NCBI GenBank assembly: GCA_029561255.1
Contig: JAKQJH010000058.1
Coordinates: 1-56,558 of the forward strand
Direction of reading: 5' to 3'
Length of the DNA: 56,558 bases
Source of the DNA: Bacteroidota bacterium
Lineage (GTDB): Bacteria; Bacteroidota; Bacteroidia; Chitinophagales; Chitinophagaceae
Every line of letters begins with the position of its first letter. Position 1 is the first letter of the stretch. A model generated the notes under the pieces. The model ran no database searches. It had not been told where the DNA came from and worked only from the letters and a program-made list of their open reading frames with translations. The translations under genes and the position numbers were made by a program. Below are positions 25,668 through 35,200 of the stretch, piece by piece.

Positions 25668-27035
25668 GTGACTTTACCAGCCGCATTTTTAAAATCACTA
25701 CAGGGCATTATTGGGTTTTCCCCGGAAGCCTTTGAACAGGTTCACCAGTCAGGTAAACAGGTCACTTCAGTACGACTCAATCCAGCCAAGACGGATGGAG
25801 TACTACCCCCGGAATTTGTCTCACTGGCGGAAGCGATTCCCTGGACCGGCCTCGGTTACTATCTCAGGCAACGCCCCTCATTTACGTTTGATCCGCTGTT
25901 TCATGCGGGTAATTATTATGTGCAGGAAGCTTCTTCGATGTTTCTGGAACAGGCCCTGCTACAACTCACTCAACGTGCAGAGCCGGTTAAAGTACTGGAT
26001 CTCTGTGCATCCCCTGGTGGCAAATCCACCCATCTTCAATCCCTGCTACCTGCTGGCAGTTTGCTGGTCAGCAATGATGTGATACGTTCCCGGGCAGCTG
26101 TGCTCAGGGATAATATCGTAAAATGGGGGGCTGAACAGGTAGTGGTTACCAATAATGACCCGAAAGATTTTGCGGGGCTGGAGAGTTTTTTTGATGTGCT
26201 GGTGGTGGATGCGCCCTGCAGTGGCAGCGGTTTGTTTCGCCGCGATCCGGAAGCGATCGGTGAGTGGAGTCTCAATAATGTGCAGTTATGTTCACAGCGG
26301 CAGCAACGGATACTGGCCGATTGCTGGCCTGCTTTAAAAGAAAACGGGTTACTGATCTATTCTACTTGTTCCTATTCCCGGGAAGAAGATGAAGAAATTA
26401 TGGATTGGATTAAACAGGAACTGGATGCGGAGAATTGTCCATTAACTATAAAGGAAGAATGGGGCATAGTTGAAACAGAATCTCCGGGAGGCAGCCTGGG
26501 GTATCGATTCTGGCCGGATCGGATAAATGGGGAAGGTTTTTTCCTTGCCTGTTTCCGGAAAAGGAATGGAGATGAACCAGGAAAAATGAATTCGAAGAAG
26601 CAACCGGAACGAGTGACCCGGGCGGAAAAAGAGTGGGTGGCCCGTTGGATGAATATAGCGGGTAAGGAATTGATCAAATACCAGCAGACCGTGTATGCCT
26701 GGCCCGAAGACCATTTTCAAGATTTTTCAATTTTATTGGAAAAAATGAGGGTGATCTATTCCGGGGTGAAGTCGGGTGAGCTGATGCGGGATAAAATGGT
26801 TCCGGATCATTCGTTGGCTATGAGTGGCCTGGTTCTTGCCGATGTACCCGGGATTGATTTAGTGGCGGAAGATGCCATCCGGTACCTGCAACGAAAGGAA
26901 ATCCGGCTGGAAGGAGTTCCAACAGGCTGGTCACGGGCTTGTTTTGCCGGTAAATCACTGGGCTGGATGAATATTCTTCCCGGGCGGATCAATAATTATT
27001 ATCCCAAGGAGCTCCGTATCCTGAAGGATATTTAG
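25668..27035 (+). CDS. rRNA (cytosine-C5-)-methyltransferase, RsmF/NOL1-NOP2-Sun type
   Basis: A 455-residue RNA m5C methyltransferase starting at GTG 25668. VLDLCASPGGKSTHLQSLL near residue 108 is the SAM motif, DAPCSGSGLFRRDPEAI near residue 182 holds the motif IV Cys, and YSTCSYSREEDE near residue 230 holds the catalytic motif VI Cys. The C-terminal third resembles the RsmF PUA-like extension that binds rRNA. It probably modifies a 16S rRNA cytosine; the exact position is unknown. Confidence 0.9.
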   Translation: MTLPAAFLKSLQGIIGFSPEAFEQVHQSGKQVTSVRLNPAKTDGVLPPEFVSLAEAIPWTGLGYYLRQRPSFTFDPLFHAGNYYVQEASSMFLEQALLQLTQRAEPVKVLDLCASPGGKSTHLQSLLPAGSLLVSNDVIRSRAAVLRDNIVKWGAEQVVVTNNDPKDFAGLESFFDVLVVDAPCSGSGLFRRDPEAIGEWSLNNVQLCSQRQQRILADCWPALKENGLLIYSTCSYSREEDEEIMDWIKQELDAENCPLTIKEEWGIVETESPGGSLGYRFWPDRINGEGFFLACFRKRNGDEPGKMNSKKQPERVTRAEKEWVARWMNIAGKELIKYQQTVYAWPEDHFQDFSILLEKMRVIYSGVKSGELMRDKMVPDHSLAMSGLVLADVPGIDLVAEDAIRYLQRKEIRLEGVPTGWSRACFAGKSLGWMNILPGRINNYYPKELRILKDI

Positions 27036-27084
27036 CCCGCAAAACGCTAAAAAAACTGCATCTTTGCTCACAAATCTTGTCGGT

Positions 27085-28089
27085 ATGAAGAATGGCATTC
27101 TTATAGTTCTGGTTTTGTTGTTTTCTTCTATTCTCCTGCAGGCGCAAAAGGCCGACTTATATGTGAAGTCAGGTGAGAAGGAGCTTTGTCTGGAACATAA
27201 GGTAGCCCCGAAAGAAAGTTTTTTTTCCATCGGCCGTTTGTACAATGTACATCCCCGGCATATTGCTTCATATAATAAACTGGATATTAATAAAGGGTTA
27301 CAGATTGATCAGCGTCTTCGGATTCCGCTGACCGATACCAATTTTACCCAAAAGGGAAACAGTGGCACCCCGGTGTATTATAAACCGTCCGCAGTAATAG
27401 CTCTGGCTGATATCAGCCGCGCACACAATAATGTTCCGGCTACGAGTTTGAAATCCTGGAATGGGTTATCCGGTGACCAGGCGAAGAAAGACAATAAGCT
27501 GATCATCGGCTTCCTGCTCAGTAAGGAAATGCCTTCAGTGACCATCAAGGCAAAACCGGTACCGGCAACTGAGGATAAAGTGGAGAACAAACCGTTGCCC
27601 CCGGTGCTGGTGGAGGAGAAAAAGGAGCCGGCAAAGCCGGTGGTGGAACCCGCGCCTCAGCCTGAAACCAGGCAACCGGAAGTGATAAAGCAACCAGAAA
27701 TACGTCAGCCGGAAAAGAAAGAGGAAAAGCCGGTCGCACAGCCCGTGAGTAGTTCCGGAGATAATGCACAAGGGTACTTTAAGGTTTCATTTAATCAACA
27801 GGTGAAAAAAGCGCCTTTGTCAAAAGAAGAAACGGTGACTTCCGGTATATTCAAAACGGCCAGTGGCTGGCAGGATCAAAAATATTATATGCTGATTGAC
27901 GGGGTGGCCCCTGGTACCATTATCCGGATCAGCAATCCTTCCAATACCCGGGTGATTTTTGCCAAAGTCCTGGGGGAAATGAATGGGATCCGTCAGAATG
28001 AAGGGTATACTATCCGCATCAGCAATGCCGCTGCCTCTGCACTGGCCATCACCGATACAGAAAAATTTATCGTGAAGATCACTTACTGA
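27085..28089 (+). CDS. secreted LysM domain protein with C-terminal beta domain
   Basis: A 334-residue exported protein starting MKNGILIVLVLLFSS with a cleavage site after LQAQ. A LysM domain lies near residues 35-80 (FFSIGRLYNVHPRHIASYNK), which binds peptidoglycan. A linker of Pro, Glu, Lys and Val repeats covers about residues 160-225. A C-terminal domain of about 100 residues (IDGVAPGTIIRISNPSN) has a double-psi/RlpA-like beta appearance. Earlier in-frame start TTG 27064 overlaps the -7-like CATCTTTG box. The gene's last 11 bp overlap the convergent DUF1080 gene. Confidence 0.85.
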   Translation: MKNGILIVLVLLFSSILLQAQKADLYVKSGEKELCLEHKVAPKESFFSIGRLYNVHPRHIASYNKLDINKGLQIDQRLRIPLTDTNFTQKGNSGTPVYYKPSAVIALADISRAHNNVPATSLKSWNGLSGDQAKKDNKLIIGFLLSKEMPSVTIKAKPVPATEDKVENKPLPPVLVEEKKEPAKPVVEPAPQPETRQPEVIKQPEIRQPEKKEEKPVAQPVSSSGDNAQGYFKVSFNQQVKKAPLSKEETVTSGIFKTASGWQDQKYYMLIDGVAPGTIIRISNPSNTRVIFAKVLGEMNGIRQNEGYTIRISNAAASALAITDTEKFIVKITY

Positions 28090-28882
28090 TTTTCTTCCGC
28101 TTGTATTTTTTGCTGAGGTCAATGATCTCCACTTTCCTGAACTCAATCGGGGAACTTTCGCTTTGTAAGGCGATATATCCGCCCGTCAGGGGTTTTCCAT
28201 CCGGTTTGGCAGACGGATCAAAATTGTTTACTACGCCACCTCCGATACTGGGTTGATGATAGACCAGCACGGTATCTCCGTTTACAATATGTTTAATCAC
28301 GGAATCCCCGAGTACCAGCATTTCTGCCCGGATCCATTCCCCGTTACGGTAAGTGGGAGAGGAGGATTTGATACAGTGTTCCGACGGTTTTTTCCCATTG
28401 ATCATTACCTCAGTACCGGGGGTACATAAGTTACAGGTTGGACGGACACCCGTGGAATCTCCTTCGAGAAACTGGTTTTCGAGTGAAATGGGGAAGTCCT
28501 GATTAGTGGTCATACTGGATGGCGCCTGGCAATGCAGCATCACCCCGCTGTTTTTATACGCCCAGGAAGGGCCACCACTGACCTGGGTGCCGGTAAAACG
28601 GTACTCAATGGCAAGCAGGTAATGTGTGAAGGGTTTTTTGTAAAAGAGATGACCGAACCGGTTATTAAATCCTTCATACTGGTCATAGGAAACCACCAGT
28701 TTGCCGTCTTTCACCCGGAACGTATTTCCGAAATTATTCCCCAGGCTATAGCCCGTAATTTTAGCGGTCCATCCTTTCAGATTCCGGCCGTTAAACAGGG
28801 ATTTCCACTTTTTATTTTTCTGGGCCGATACCGTCAGGCAACTGGTAAGCGCCATTAGCAGAACTAAATTGCGAATATTCAT
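28079..28882 (-). CDS. DUF1080 (3-keto-disaccharide hydrolase-like) exported protein
   Basis: A 267-residue protein with signal peptide MNIRNLVLLMALTSCLTVSAQ (key residues shown) and the DUF1080 core: SLFNGRNLKGWTAK near residue 28, NSGVMLHCQAP near residue 108 and GGYIALQSESSPIEFRKVEI near the C-terminus. The fold is a concanavalin A-like jelly roll; some members hydrolyse 3-keto-glycosides. It starts 11 bp after fmt and is probably in its operon, which looks incidental. It is convergent with the LysM gene and overlaps it by 11 bp. Confidence 0.88.
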   Translation of the reverse strand: MNIRNLVLLMALTSCLTVSAQKNKKWKSLFNGRNLKGWTAKITGYSLGNNFGNTFRVKDGKLVVSYDQYEGFNNRFGHLFYKKPFTHYLLAIEYRFTGTQVSGGPSWAYKNSGVMLHCQAPSSMTTNQDFPISLENQFLEGDSTGVRPTCNLCTPGTEVMINGKKPSEHCIKSSSPTYRNGEWIRAEMLVLGDSVIKHIVNGDTVLVYHQPSIGGGVVNNFDPSAKPDGKPLTGGYIALQSESSPIEFRKVEIIDLSKKYKRKKISK

Positions 28883-28893
28883 TTACGTTAGTT

Positions 28894-29826
28894 TTAGGCA
28901 AATCGGTAACCTCGGAGAAATTCAGTGATCTCCATTTTCTTTTTCCCTTCCAGCTGGATATCGAGCAGGTGAATATACCCATCGGTACAGGCAATTTTAA
29001 GGAAGGTTTTTCCATCCGTCTCATATTCGCCGGCTGAACTTTTCGGGCTGACTACTTCTTTTTCACAACGGAATATCTTCAGCATTTTTTCATTGAGGAT
29101 GGTGAAGGCGGCCGGATGGGGACTGAGTCCGCGAACCCGGTTATAAATTTCTCCGGCAGTCAGACTCCAGTTGATCCGGCAGGTATCCGTATGGATTTTC
29201 GGGGCATGCTTTAACATATCCGGATTGCCGGTCTGGGGCTTTTCAGTTAAAGTGCCTGCCGCCAGCCCGGTAACCGTTTTTACCAGTAAGGAAGCCCCGA
29301 TCTCTTTCATCCGGTCGTGAATAGTGCCGGCCGTATCCTGTTCTGTTATCGGGAATGATTCCTGCAATAGGATGTCACCGGTATCAATTTCATGTTTGAG
29401 TTTAAATGTAGTGACCCCGGTTTCTTTTTCCCCATTAATCACGGCCCAGTTTATAGGCGCGGCACCCCGGTATTGAGGGAGCAGACTGCCATGCAGATTG
29501 ACGGTACCCATCGGGGGCATATTCCAGACTATCTCCGGGAGCATCCGGAAAGCCACCACGATCTGGAGGTCGGCATTTAATGCCGTTAATTCGTTGATGA
29601 ATTCGGGATCTTTGAGCTTCAGTGGCTGAAGCACAGGTATACTCTTGTCAACCGCATATTTTTTTACCGCACTTTGCTGCAGCTGCATGCCACGTCCGGC
29701 GGGTTTATCCGGGGCGGTTACAACACCCACTACCTGGCAGCCCGCTCTAACCAGGGCATCCAGGCTGGCAACGGCAAATTCAGGTGTTCCCATAAATACA
29801 ATCCGTAAACGGTTGAGCTGATCCAT
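28894..29826 (-). CDS. fmt: methionyl-tRNA formyltransferase
   Basis: It formylates initiator Met-tRNA for translation start. The 310-residue protein has IVFMGTPEFAVASLDAL near the start, GRGMQLQQSAVK, and the catalytic Asn110, His112 and Asp149 in VNLHGSLLPQYRGAAPINWA and HEIDTGDILL. The C-terminal OB domain for tRNA binding is present. A predicted leaderless promoter precedes it, and DUF1080 follows closely. Confidence 0.97.
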   Translation of the reverse strand: MDQLNRLRIVFMGTPEFAVASLDALVRAGCQVVGVVTAPDKPAGRGMQLQQSAVKKYAVDKSIPVLQPLKLKDPEFINELTALNADLQIVVAFRMLPEIVWNMPPMGTVNLHGSLLPQYRGAAPINWAVINGEKETGVTTFKLKHEIDTGDILLQESFPITEQDTAGTIHDRMKEIGASLLVKTVTGLAAGTLTEKPQTGNPDMLKHAPKIHTDTCRINWSLTAGEIYNRVRGLSPHPAAFTILNEKMLKIFRCEKEVVSPKSSAGEYETDGKTFLKIACTDGYIHLLDIQLEGKKKMEITEFLRGYRFA

Positions 29827-29830
29827 AGCA

Positions 29831-29838
29831 CGAAGGTA
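29831..29838 (-). promoter_or_regulatory. predicted leaderless -7 box of fmt
   Basis: On the minus strand TACCTTCG, one mismatch from TAnnTTTG, lies exactly 4 bp before the fmt ATG. No clear -33 element is seen. Confidence 0.5.
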
Positions 29839-29921
29839 AGTAAAGCCGGATTATACCCGGATCAGCCACCATATCTTCTTAGGGTTGTGCAGGGTTCCAT
29901 TCTGCTGAACCTGTCTTGTCT

Positions 29922-31739
29922 TTAATAATCCACCACAATGTTTTTCAGGTAGAACACATCGTTTTTATTATCACTGTTATCCCCTTTGTAGCGGCTGAAC
30001 GTGTAAAGATTGTATTTAACGGAAGGGAGAAATACGTCAGGAATTTCTGCTTCCTTTTTGTTGTTGATGGTGATGATGAGGGATTGCCCGGCCCGTTGTA
30101 CTTTCAGTTGATGTACATTTTTTGTAAGATAGAAATCAGGGAGTGTTATGCGTTTGTTTACCTTGATGTTTTCTGTTTTATCATAGGAGTAAACTGTCAG
30201 TAATCCACCTCCGTTCCAGTAAGGATCAAACCACAGCATTACCCTGTTAAATTTACCAACATAACTATCATACAGACTCCAATACATGTTTTGATTATCA
30301 TCCAGCCGGTAACGTTCTCCGGTATTGTCATAATCCACTTCTGCCAGGGTGACTGTAAATGATCCGCTATTATATGCAATATCCTTATTCCAGGCCAGGT
30401 CAAACGATAAACTGAATCTGTCTTTTATATCTTTATTATATTGCTGTGGATACCAGTAACCGTCCCTGGTTAGTGCCAGCCAGTTATTATTTTCAAATGG
30501 TTTCACCTGGCTGTTTTTCACGCCGTTCCATCCTTGCGGGAACCGGTTTATTTCACTCTGGTCAAAACTGTATCGGTAGTTGTTAATGGTGGTTTGGTTT
30601 ATTGCTGAACCGGCCTTAGCGCTATTCAAAGAAGCGTTTAATGAATTGATGCCGCCTGGCTTTTTCGCAGGCTCACCCACCATCCTGCCTAGTACATCCA
30701 GGTTAAATTGACTGTAAAACAGCTCCATGAAATTCTTTTTGGGAATATCTGTATCCTGCTTTCGTGGGTATAATGCAATGCATTGTGGTTCGTCTTTTGG
30801 TTTTGTTTTATCAAAAAAATCCAGATTATCGACCCAGGCATAGTAGCCGTGACCCGGACTGGCTGTTAGTTTATCCGGATAAAAATGCGACTCATTGATG
30901 CTGATAACATAGGCGGTAGACTGAAGATCTGGCTGTTTTAATGCGGCGGTATACCAGGTGATAATTTTTTTATGTTCGTCTTTATAACGCTGCAGTATCT
31001 CTTTGTTTTTCCGGATGATTTCCGGCCAATAGGTTTGTTGCTGCTTTTTGGCGGAAGAAAGGCTGTTGAATTTTTTCTCATCATCGGATACCAGTTTTTC
31101 AAACCGGGCTATTTCCTTTATCACTCTGGTTTCATGATGGGCTTTGTAAGCCGTGAATAATTCTTTGTTGTTCAGCTTTCTCCAGGGCAGGTTTTTTCTG
31201 GATGAAAAAAAATAACAATGTTTGATGGTTTCATCCGGTCTGTAATTACTGTAAATCACTTTGTTCCCGGCTGCATCGGTCTGCACCTCAATATTGGTAA
31301 CCCGGATTCTTGATTCGTTAAAAATCACCCCGGTTCCCTGCTCGGGCATGGGGAATTTTTCTCCATCAAGCTGGTTAACCGAAAAATGTACCCAGCAGCT
31401 TGTTTCTCCTTCCTGTTGTAATGTATTATATCCTTTGAGGCATTCATATTTTTTCAGCATCAGGTAATACTCATACGCAGCCGGGCTTTTGGTATACCAG
31501 AAGGTGGCCTGATCGCCAAAGGCAATACTGCTGGTGGCATGTAAGCCGTCCAGTGCCACAGGCATGATGCGTTGCATCTCCTTTCTGAGCGGATCACCAT
31601 ATTGCCATTGTGCACCATAACCTGCTCTTTGCCAGACCCATTTTCCCGGTACTTTATTAATCTCCAGTGTAGCGCAGTTGACCTGGGCCATAGTCATGAT
31701 GCAAGAACAAAGCAACAGGGCTAAGAAAGTTATTTTCAT
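29922..31739 (-). CDS. large secreted protein with C-terminal lectin-like domain, copy A
   Basis: A 605-residue protein I cannot assign to a characterised family. The signal peptide ends near LLCSCIMTMAQ. Residues around 30-190 form an N-terminal domain with several Cys. Residues about 195-270 are a charged coiled-coil-like helix (EKLVSDDEKKFNSLSSAKKQQQ). The C-terminal 210 residues (from YRYSFDQSEINRFPQGWNG) look like a concanavalin A-like jelly roll. The layout equals that of the proteins at 38090-39988 and 40009-41826. Its start overlaps the stop of the upstream gene by 4 bp, so the two form an operon divergent from kinase 1. Confidence 0.75.
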   Translation of the reverse strand: MKITFLALLLCSCIMTMAQVNCATLEINKVPGKWVWQRAGYGAQWQYGDPLRKEMQRIMPVALDGLHATSSIAFGDQATFWYTKSPAAYEYYLMLKKYECLKGYNTLQQEGETSCWVHFSVNQLDGEKFPMPEQGTGVIFNESRIRVTNIEVQTDAAGNKVIYSNYRPDETIKHCYFFSSRKNLPWRKLNNKELFTAYKAHHETRVIKEIARFEKLVSDDEKKFNSLSSAKKQQQTYWPEIIRKNKEILQRYKDEHKKIITWYTAALKQPDLQSTAYVISINESHFYPDKLTASPGHGYYAWVDNLDFFDKTKPKDEPQCIALYPRKQDTDIPKKNFMELFYSQFNLDVLGRMVGEPAKKPGGINSLNASLNSAKAGSAINQTTINNYRYSFDQSEINRFPQGWNGVKNSQVKPFENNNWLALTRDGYWYPQQYNKDIKDRFSLSFDLAWNKDIAYNSGSFTVTLAEVDYDNTGERYRLDDNQNMYWSLYDSYVGKFNRVMLWFDPYWNGGGLLTVYSYDKTENIKVNKRITLPDFYLTKNVHQLKVQRAGQSLIITINNKKEAEIPDVFLPSVKYNLYTFSRYKGDNSDNKNDVFYLKNIVVDY

Positions 31740-33094
31740 AAAGCAATTTTTATAAGCGTATAATTCATAGCAGGGTTTTCACTATCGGACAAATAGAGCA
31801 GGTACCCGTTCTTCACCGCAATAAACTGTGCATTGAACTGGGTTGTTTTTCCTTTGTACCGGTTTTCTGCCCGGATAGCCCAGTCTGTTACCTGATATTT
31901 ACCTTTATAATCGATGGCACCGAAACGGGTACTACCCTGGCTGGAACTGGCAGATCGGTAGGCACTGGTATAAGTGCCGTCTGCATTGAAATGGAAATCA
32001 TCAGAAGTGGAGATGGCACTCATCCCGGCATACGTCCCGTTATAGGCATTGTAGTATTCAACACCAGCGCCGGAACCACCTGTCCATTTCCCGGTCAGAT
32101 CAGCGGCTGACAGGGCGAATTTGTTATAATTCAGCATGCGGTCAAGGTCATTTGGATGGGGGTATTGCTTACGGAATTGTGGCTGATCGGAAGCAATGAC
32201 CAGGATAGGGCGGGCCCCGCCACTATACACTATTTTCAGGGCCACATGGCAGGGTTTGCCCGTTGACAGATTGATGCCGCTGCCTTGCATGAAATAAATG
32301 ACCGGGTATTCCACCCCGCTCCATTTTTCCACTTGTGCTATCTGAAAGTATGGACTAACATACTCATTCCAGTAATAATCGGCGGCATCTGCTGTATTCG
32401 GCCTGGCCTGATCCAATGCATTATTGATATACATCAGCCGGACTTCAGTATTTTCTTTTACCAGTTGGACATAATTATCATTGGGGGTGGCCATCCAGCC
32501 ATCATCAAAACGGGTGGTGGATTTAGTAATGCTCTTGCCGGAGGTATGAGATGCAGATTGATTTTGAGTGGTGGAAGATTGTTCAGTAGTGGTTTTCTTG
32601 CTGGTATACAGTTGGAGGTCTGGTTGTATACTATTGGTAAAGTCCTGGACAGCCGGTAAATATTTCTGGTCAGAAAAAACGGAAGCGGTGTAAAAGCTGA
32701 TTTCCCCGTTACTCAGGGTAGTCAGGGTGAGCACATATGATTTGTTTCCAAACCGTCCTTTGGCAGCTCCCATTATTATATGCCATCCGTTGGCTGTATC
32801 CGTTTCTTTGGTTTCAGGATCATTCACTCCCTGCCCGCTGTTTCGGGCAAAGCTGTTCCAGTTTGTATCGAAATCTGCATCCGGAGTTCCGACAGATGCA
32901 GTAGCCGGATACAGAAACAACTGGCAATAGGATTTGCTGTCTTTTTTTGAATAAAACAGCGCGGCATCCAGTTTTTGAAGACTAAATCCCTTGGGTGCCT
33001 GGTAGGAAAAAATATCGTAGTTTTTTAACTGACCTTCCATGGAAAGGCCGGTTAACAGAAACAAGGAAATGAGGAAAGTGTTTTTCGGTTTCAT
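31736..33094 (-). CDS. secreted protein with C-terminal lipocalin-like domain
   Basis: A 452-residue exported protein from the ATG at 33094 (MKPKNTFLISLFLLTG, cleavage near MEGQ). Residues 20-150 resemble a beta-rich domain, followed by a Ser/Thr/Gln linker near residues 155-185. The last 130 residues begin LTGKWTGGSG and contain FHFNADGTYTSAYRS, a lipocalin-like pattern also seen in small Bacteroidota lipoproteins. It is the first gene of a two-gene operon, and a TCCC-N8-GGGA palindrome lies 73 bp upstream. The role is unknown. Confidence 0.72.
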   Translation of the reverse strand: MKPKNTFLISLFLLTGLSMEGQLKNYDIFSYQAPKGFSLQKLDAALFYSKKDSKSYCQLFLYPATASVGTPDADFDTNWNSFARNSGQGVNDPETKETDTANGWHIIMGAAKGRFGNKSYVLTLTTLSNGEISFYTASVFSDQKYLPAVQDFTNSIQPDLQLYTSKKTTTEQSSTTQNQSASHTSGKSITKSTTRFDDGWMATPNDNYVQLVKENTEVRLMYINNALDQARPNTADAADYYWNEYVSPYFQIAQVEKWSGVEYPVIYFMQGSGINLSTGKPCHVALKIVYSGGARPILVIASDQPQFRKQYPHPNDLDRMLNYNKFALSAADLTGKWTGGSGAGVEYYNAYNGTYAGMSAISTSDDFHFNADGTYTSAYRSASSSQGSTRFGAIDYKGKYQVTDWAIRAENRYKGKTTQFNAQFIAVKNGYLLYLSDSENPAMNYTLIKIAL

Positions 33095-33166
33095 GTGGTT
33101 GCTTTTCATGTACAAATCTTCTTTATTTTAGAAGAACGGACAATCCCCTGAATCCATGTTTTTTCA

Positions 33167-33182
33167 TCCCCTGAACAGGGGA
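33167..33182. promoter_or_regulatory. TCCC-N8-GGGA palindrome between copy A operon and kinase 1
   Basis: TCCCCTGAACAGGGGA is a near-perfect palindrome midway between two divergent starts (73 and 63 bp away). A half-site, TCCCCTGAA, recurs at 33144-33152, 23 bp earlier, about two helical turns. Identical outer bases occur in three other promoter regions of this block. It is the best candidate operator for one or both linked response regulators (inference). Confidence 0.62.
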
Positions 33183-33244
33183 TTTTAAAGTAAAACTTGG
33201 AATTATGAAGCAGGTATGTGAATTTTAAGTTACTAATAATATTT

Positions 33245-35200
33245 ATGCATATACGAACCGGAATCCTGATGCTGATTTTTCCTGCTTTGTTGGCAGCGAA
33301 TGGGGTATATGCCCAATCCGGGGCGGCGGACAGTATCCGCAATCTCCTGCAGGGCGGGACGGAAGATAGTATAAAAGTATTCCGCTATTATCAGTATGGT
33401 GAGCTTTATGAACAGTCAAAGCCTGACTCTGCCGATTTTTATTTCAGGAAAGGGCTGGAACTGGCAAAGAAATTAAACTATCAAAAGGGGATTTTTTCAT
33501 ACACCAGTTATGCCATTGTATTATTGAATAACAAAGGGAAATACCTCGAAGGACTGGCGCTTACGCAGGAATCTGTTGAACAGGCTACTCAGTTCGGGAA
33601 TATCCGGGATCAGGCCACTGCTTATATCAATGTGGCTAATGAATGGCAATACCTGGGGGATCTTGAAACAGCTGCTGCATTTTATCTGAAGGCCGCTGAA
33701 CAGGCGTCCGGCTTGCCGGAAAAGAAATTTGAAAGGGTGGCGCTGAACAACCTGGCTTCCGTTTTTATAGAGCTCAAAGACTGGGATAAAGTGATTGCCT
33801 ACGCTAGCAAAGCGCTGTTCATTGCCCGGCAGATGAAAGATGACTATTCGATTGCTTCTTGCCTGATTAACCTGGCAGTAGGGAAAACCAATAAAGGTCA
33901 AATTGAAGAAGCAATTGCCTTGTATAACCAGGTATTTACAATCGGACAGCAAACGGAGGATTATATTCTCCGGCTGGATGGTTTAAACGGTTTGGGGGAA
34001 GTGTTCCTGGCCCGTAAGGACCTCAAAACAAGTGTCCGCTATTTCCATCAGACCCTGAAGCTGGCGGGTGAAAATGAAGATCCGGTGTATGCCATGTATG
34101 CGAATGGGGGATTGGCGTCTTCCTTTTCCGGAATCGGACAACGGGATTCAGCTGTCTATTATGTGTTGCAGGCCATACGGATTGCCCGGGAGAACAATGC
34201 CTCGCTTGAACTAAAAAATTACTGCCTGGAAGCATCTGGTTTGTACGAGCAGATGGGCAACTTTAAAGCAGCATTGGATTACCAGAAGCAGTTTCAGCTG
34301 CTTAGTGATTCATTGCTGGGAGAAAAAAGTAATTCAGCCATCTTGCTGGCGGAAGCAAAGTTTCAGGGAAAGCAAAAAGAGCAACAGTTGTTGTTACAGC
34401 AATCCTCCATCAGGCAGAAGAGTATGCTGAACTATGTATTTATAGGAAGTACGATTGCTTTACTCCTGATCTCCCTGCTAACTTACCGAAATTACCGGCA
34501 GAAAAGAAAGCTGTCTGATCAGCGGATTGCTGACCTGGAAAGAGAAAAACAATTATCAGCCACACAGTCATTGCTCCGCGGACAGGAAGAGGAGCGGAAC
34601 CGGATGGCCCGGGATCTGCATGATGGTCTTGGGGGATTACTAAGTGGGGTTAAACTACAATTAGGCGCTATGAAAGGAAACCTTGTTTTATCGGAAGAGA
34701 TGGGACGGACATTTAACAACGCCCTGAACAAACTGGATGAGTCGATTAACGAAATGCGCAGGGTGGCACATAACATGATGCCGGAGGCCTTACTAAAACT
34801 GGGACTGCAACAGGCATTGCAGGACTATTGTGATGGTTTATCGGAGTCGTCAGGCGGTTTCAGGATCACCGGGGAGTTTCATGGCCTTGATAAGCGGCTG
34901 GATGCATCGACCGAAGTGGTGGTATACCGGATCGTCCAGGAGTTATTAAATAACGCCGTCAAACATTCCGGGGCTGATCAGATACTTGCACAGGTGATGC
35001 GGCAGGAGCAGGCACTCACGATTACGGTGGAAGATAATGGGAAAGGATATGATATAGCAGACCCTGATTCGAAGTCAGGGGCCGGTCTACGAAACATCCG
35101 TTCCAGGGTGGATTACCTGAAAGGACAGCTGGATATTCAATCACTACCCGGTAAAGGAACTTCAATACATATAGACTGTTTAATTGATAACCATGAATAA
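33245..35200 (+). CDS. TPR-containing sensor histidine kinase 1
   Basis: A 651-residue kinase with signal peptide MHIRTGILMLIFPALLAANG and start at ATG 33245. About six TPR-like helix pairs (residues 30-370) are predicted outside the membrane. One membrane helix near residue 400 (YVFIGSTIALLLISLLTY) follows. The cytosolic part has a HisKA_3 dimerisation helix with the phospho-His in MARDLHDGLGGLLSG and an ATPase domain with VEDNGKGYD and GAGLRNIRSRV. The 3' end overlaps the regulator gene by 8 bp. The signal sensed is unknown. It is clearly a paralog of the kinase at 45862-47808. Confidence 0.9.
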   Translation: MHIRTGILMLIFPALLAANGVYAQSGAADSIRNLLQGGTEDSIKVFRYYQYGELYEQSKPDSADFYFRKGLELAKKLNYQKGIFSYTSYAIVLLNNKGKYLEGLALTQESVEQATQFGNIRDQATAYINVANEWQYLGDLETAAAFYLKAAEQASGLPEKKFERVALNNLASVFIELKDWDKVIAYASKALFIARQMKDDYSIASCLINLAVGKTNKGQIEEAIALYNQVFTIGQQTEDYILRLDGLNGLGEVFLARKDLKTSVRYFHQTLKLAGENEDPVYAMYANGGLASSFSGIGQRDSAVYYVLQAIRIARENNASLELKNYCLEASGLYEQMGNFKAALDYQKQFQLLSDSLLGEKSNSAILLAEAKFQGKQKEQQLLLQQSSIRQKSMLNYVFIGSTIALLLISLLTYRNYRQKRKLSDQRIADLEREKQLSATQSLLRGQEEERNRMARDLHDGLGGLLSGVKLQLGAMKGNLVLSEEMGRTFNNALNKLDESINEMRRVAHNMMPEALLKLGLQQALQDYCDGLSESSGGFRITGEFHGLDKRLDASTEVVVYRIVQELLNNAVKHSGADQILAQVMRQEQALTITVEDNGKGYDIADPDSKSGAGLRNIRSRVDYLKGQLDIQSLPGKGTSIHIDCLIDNHE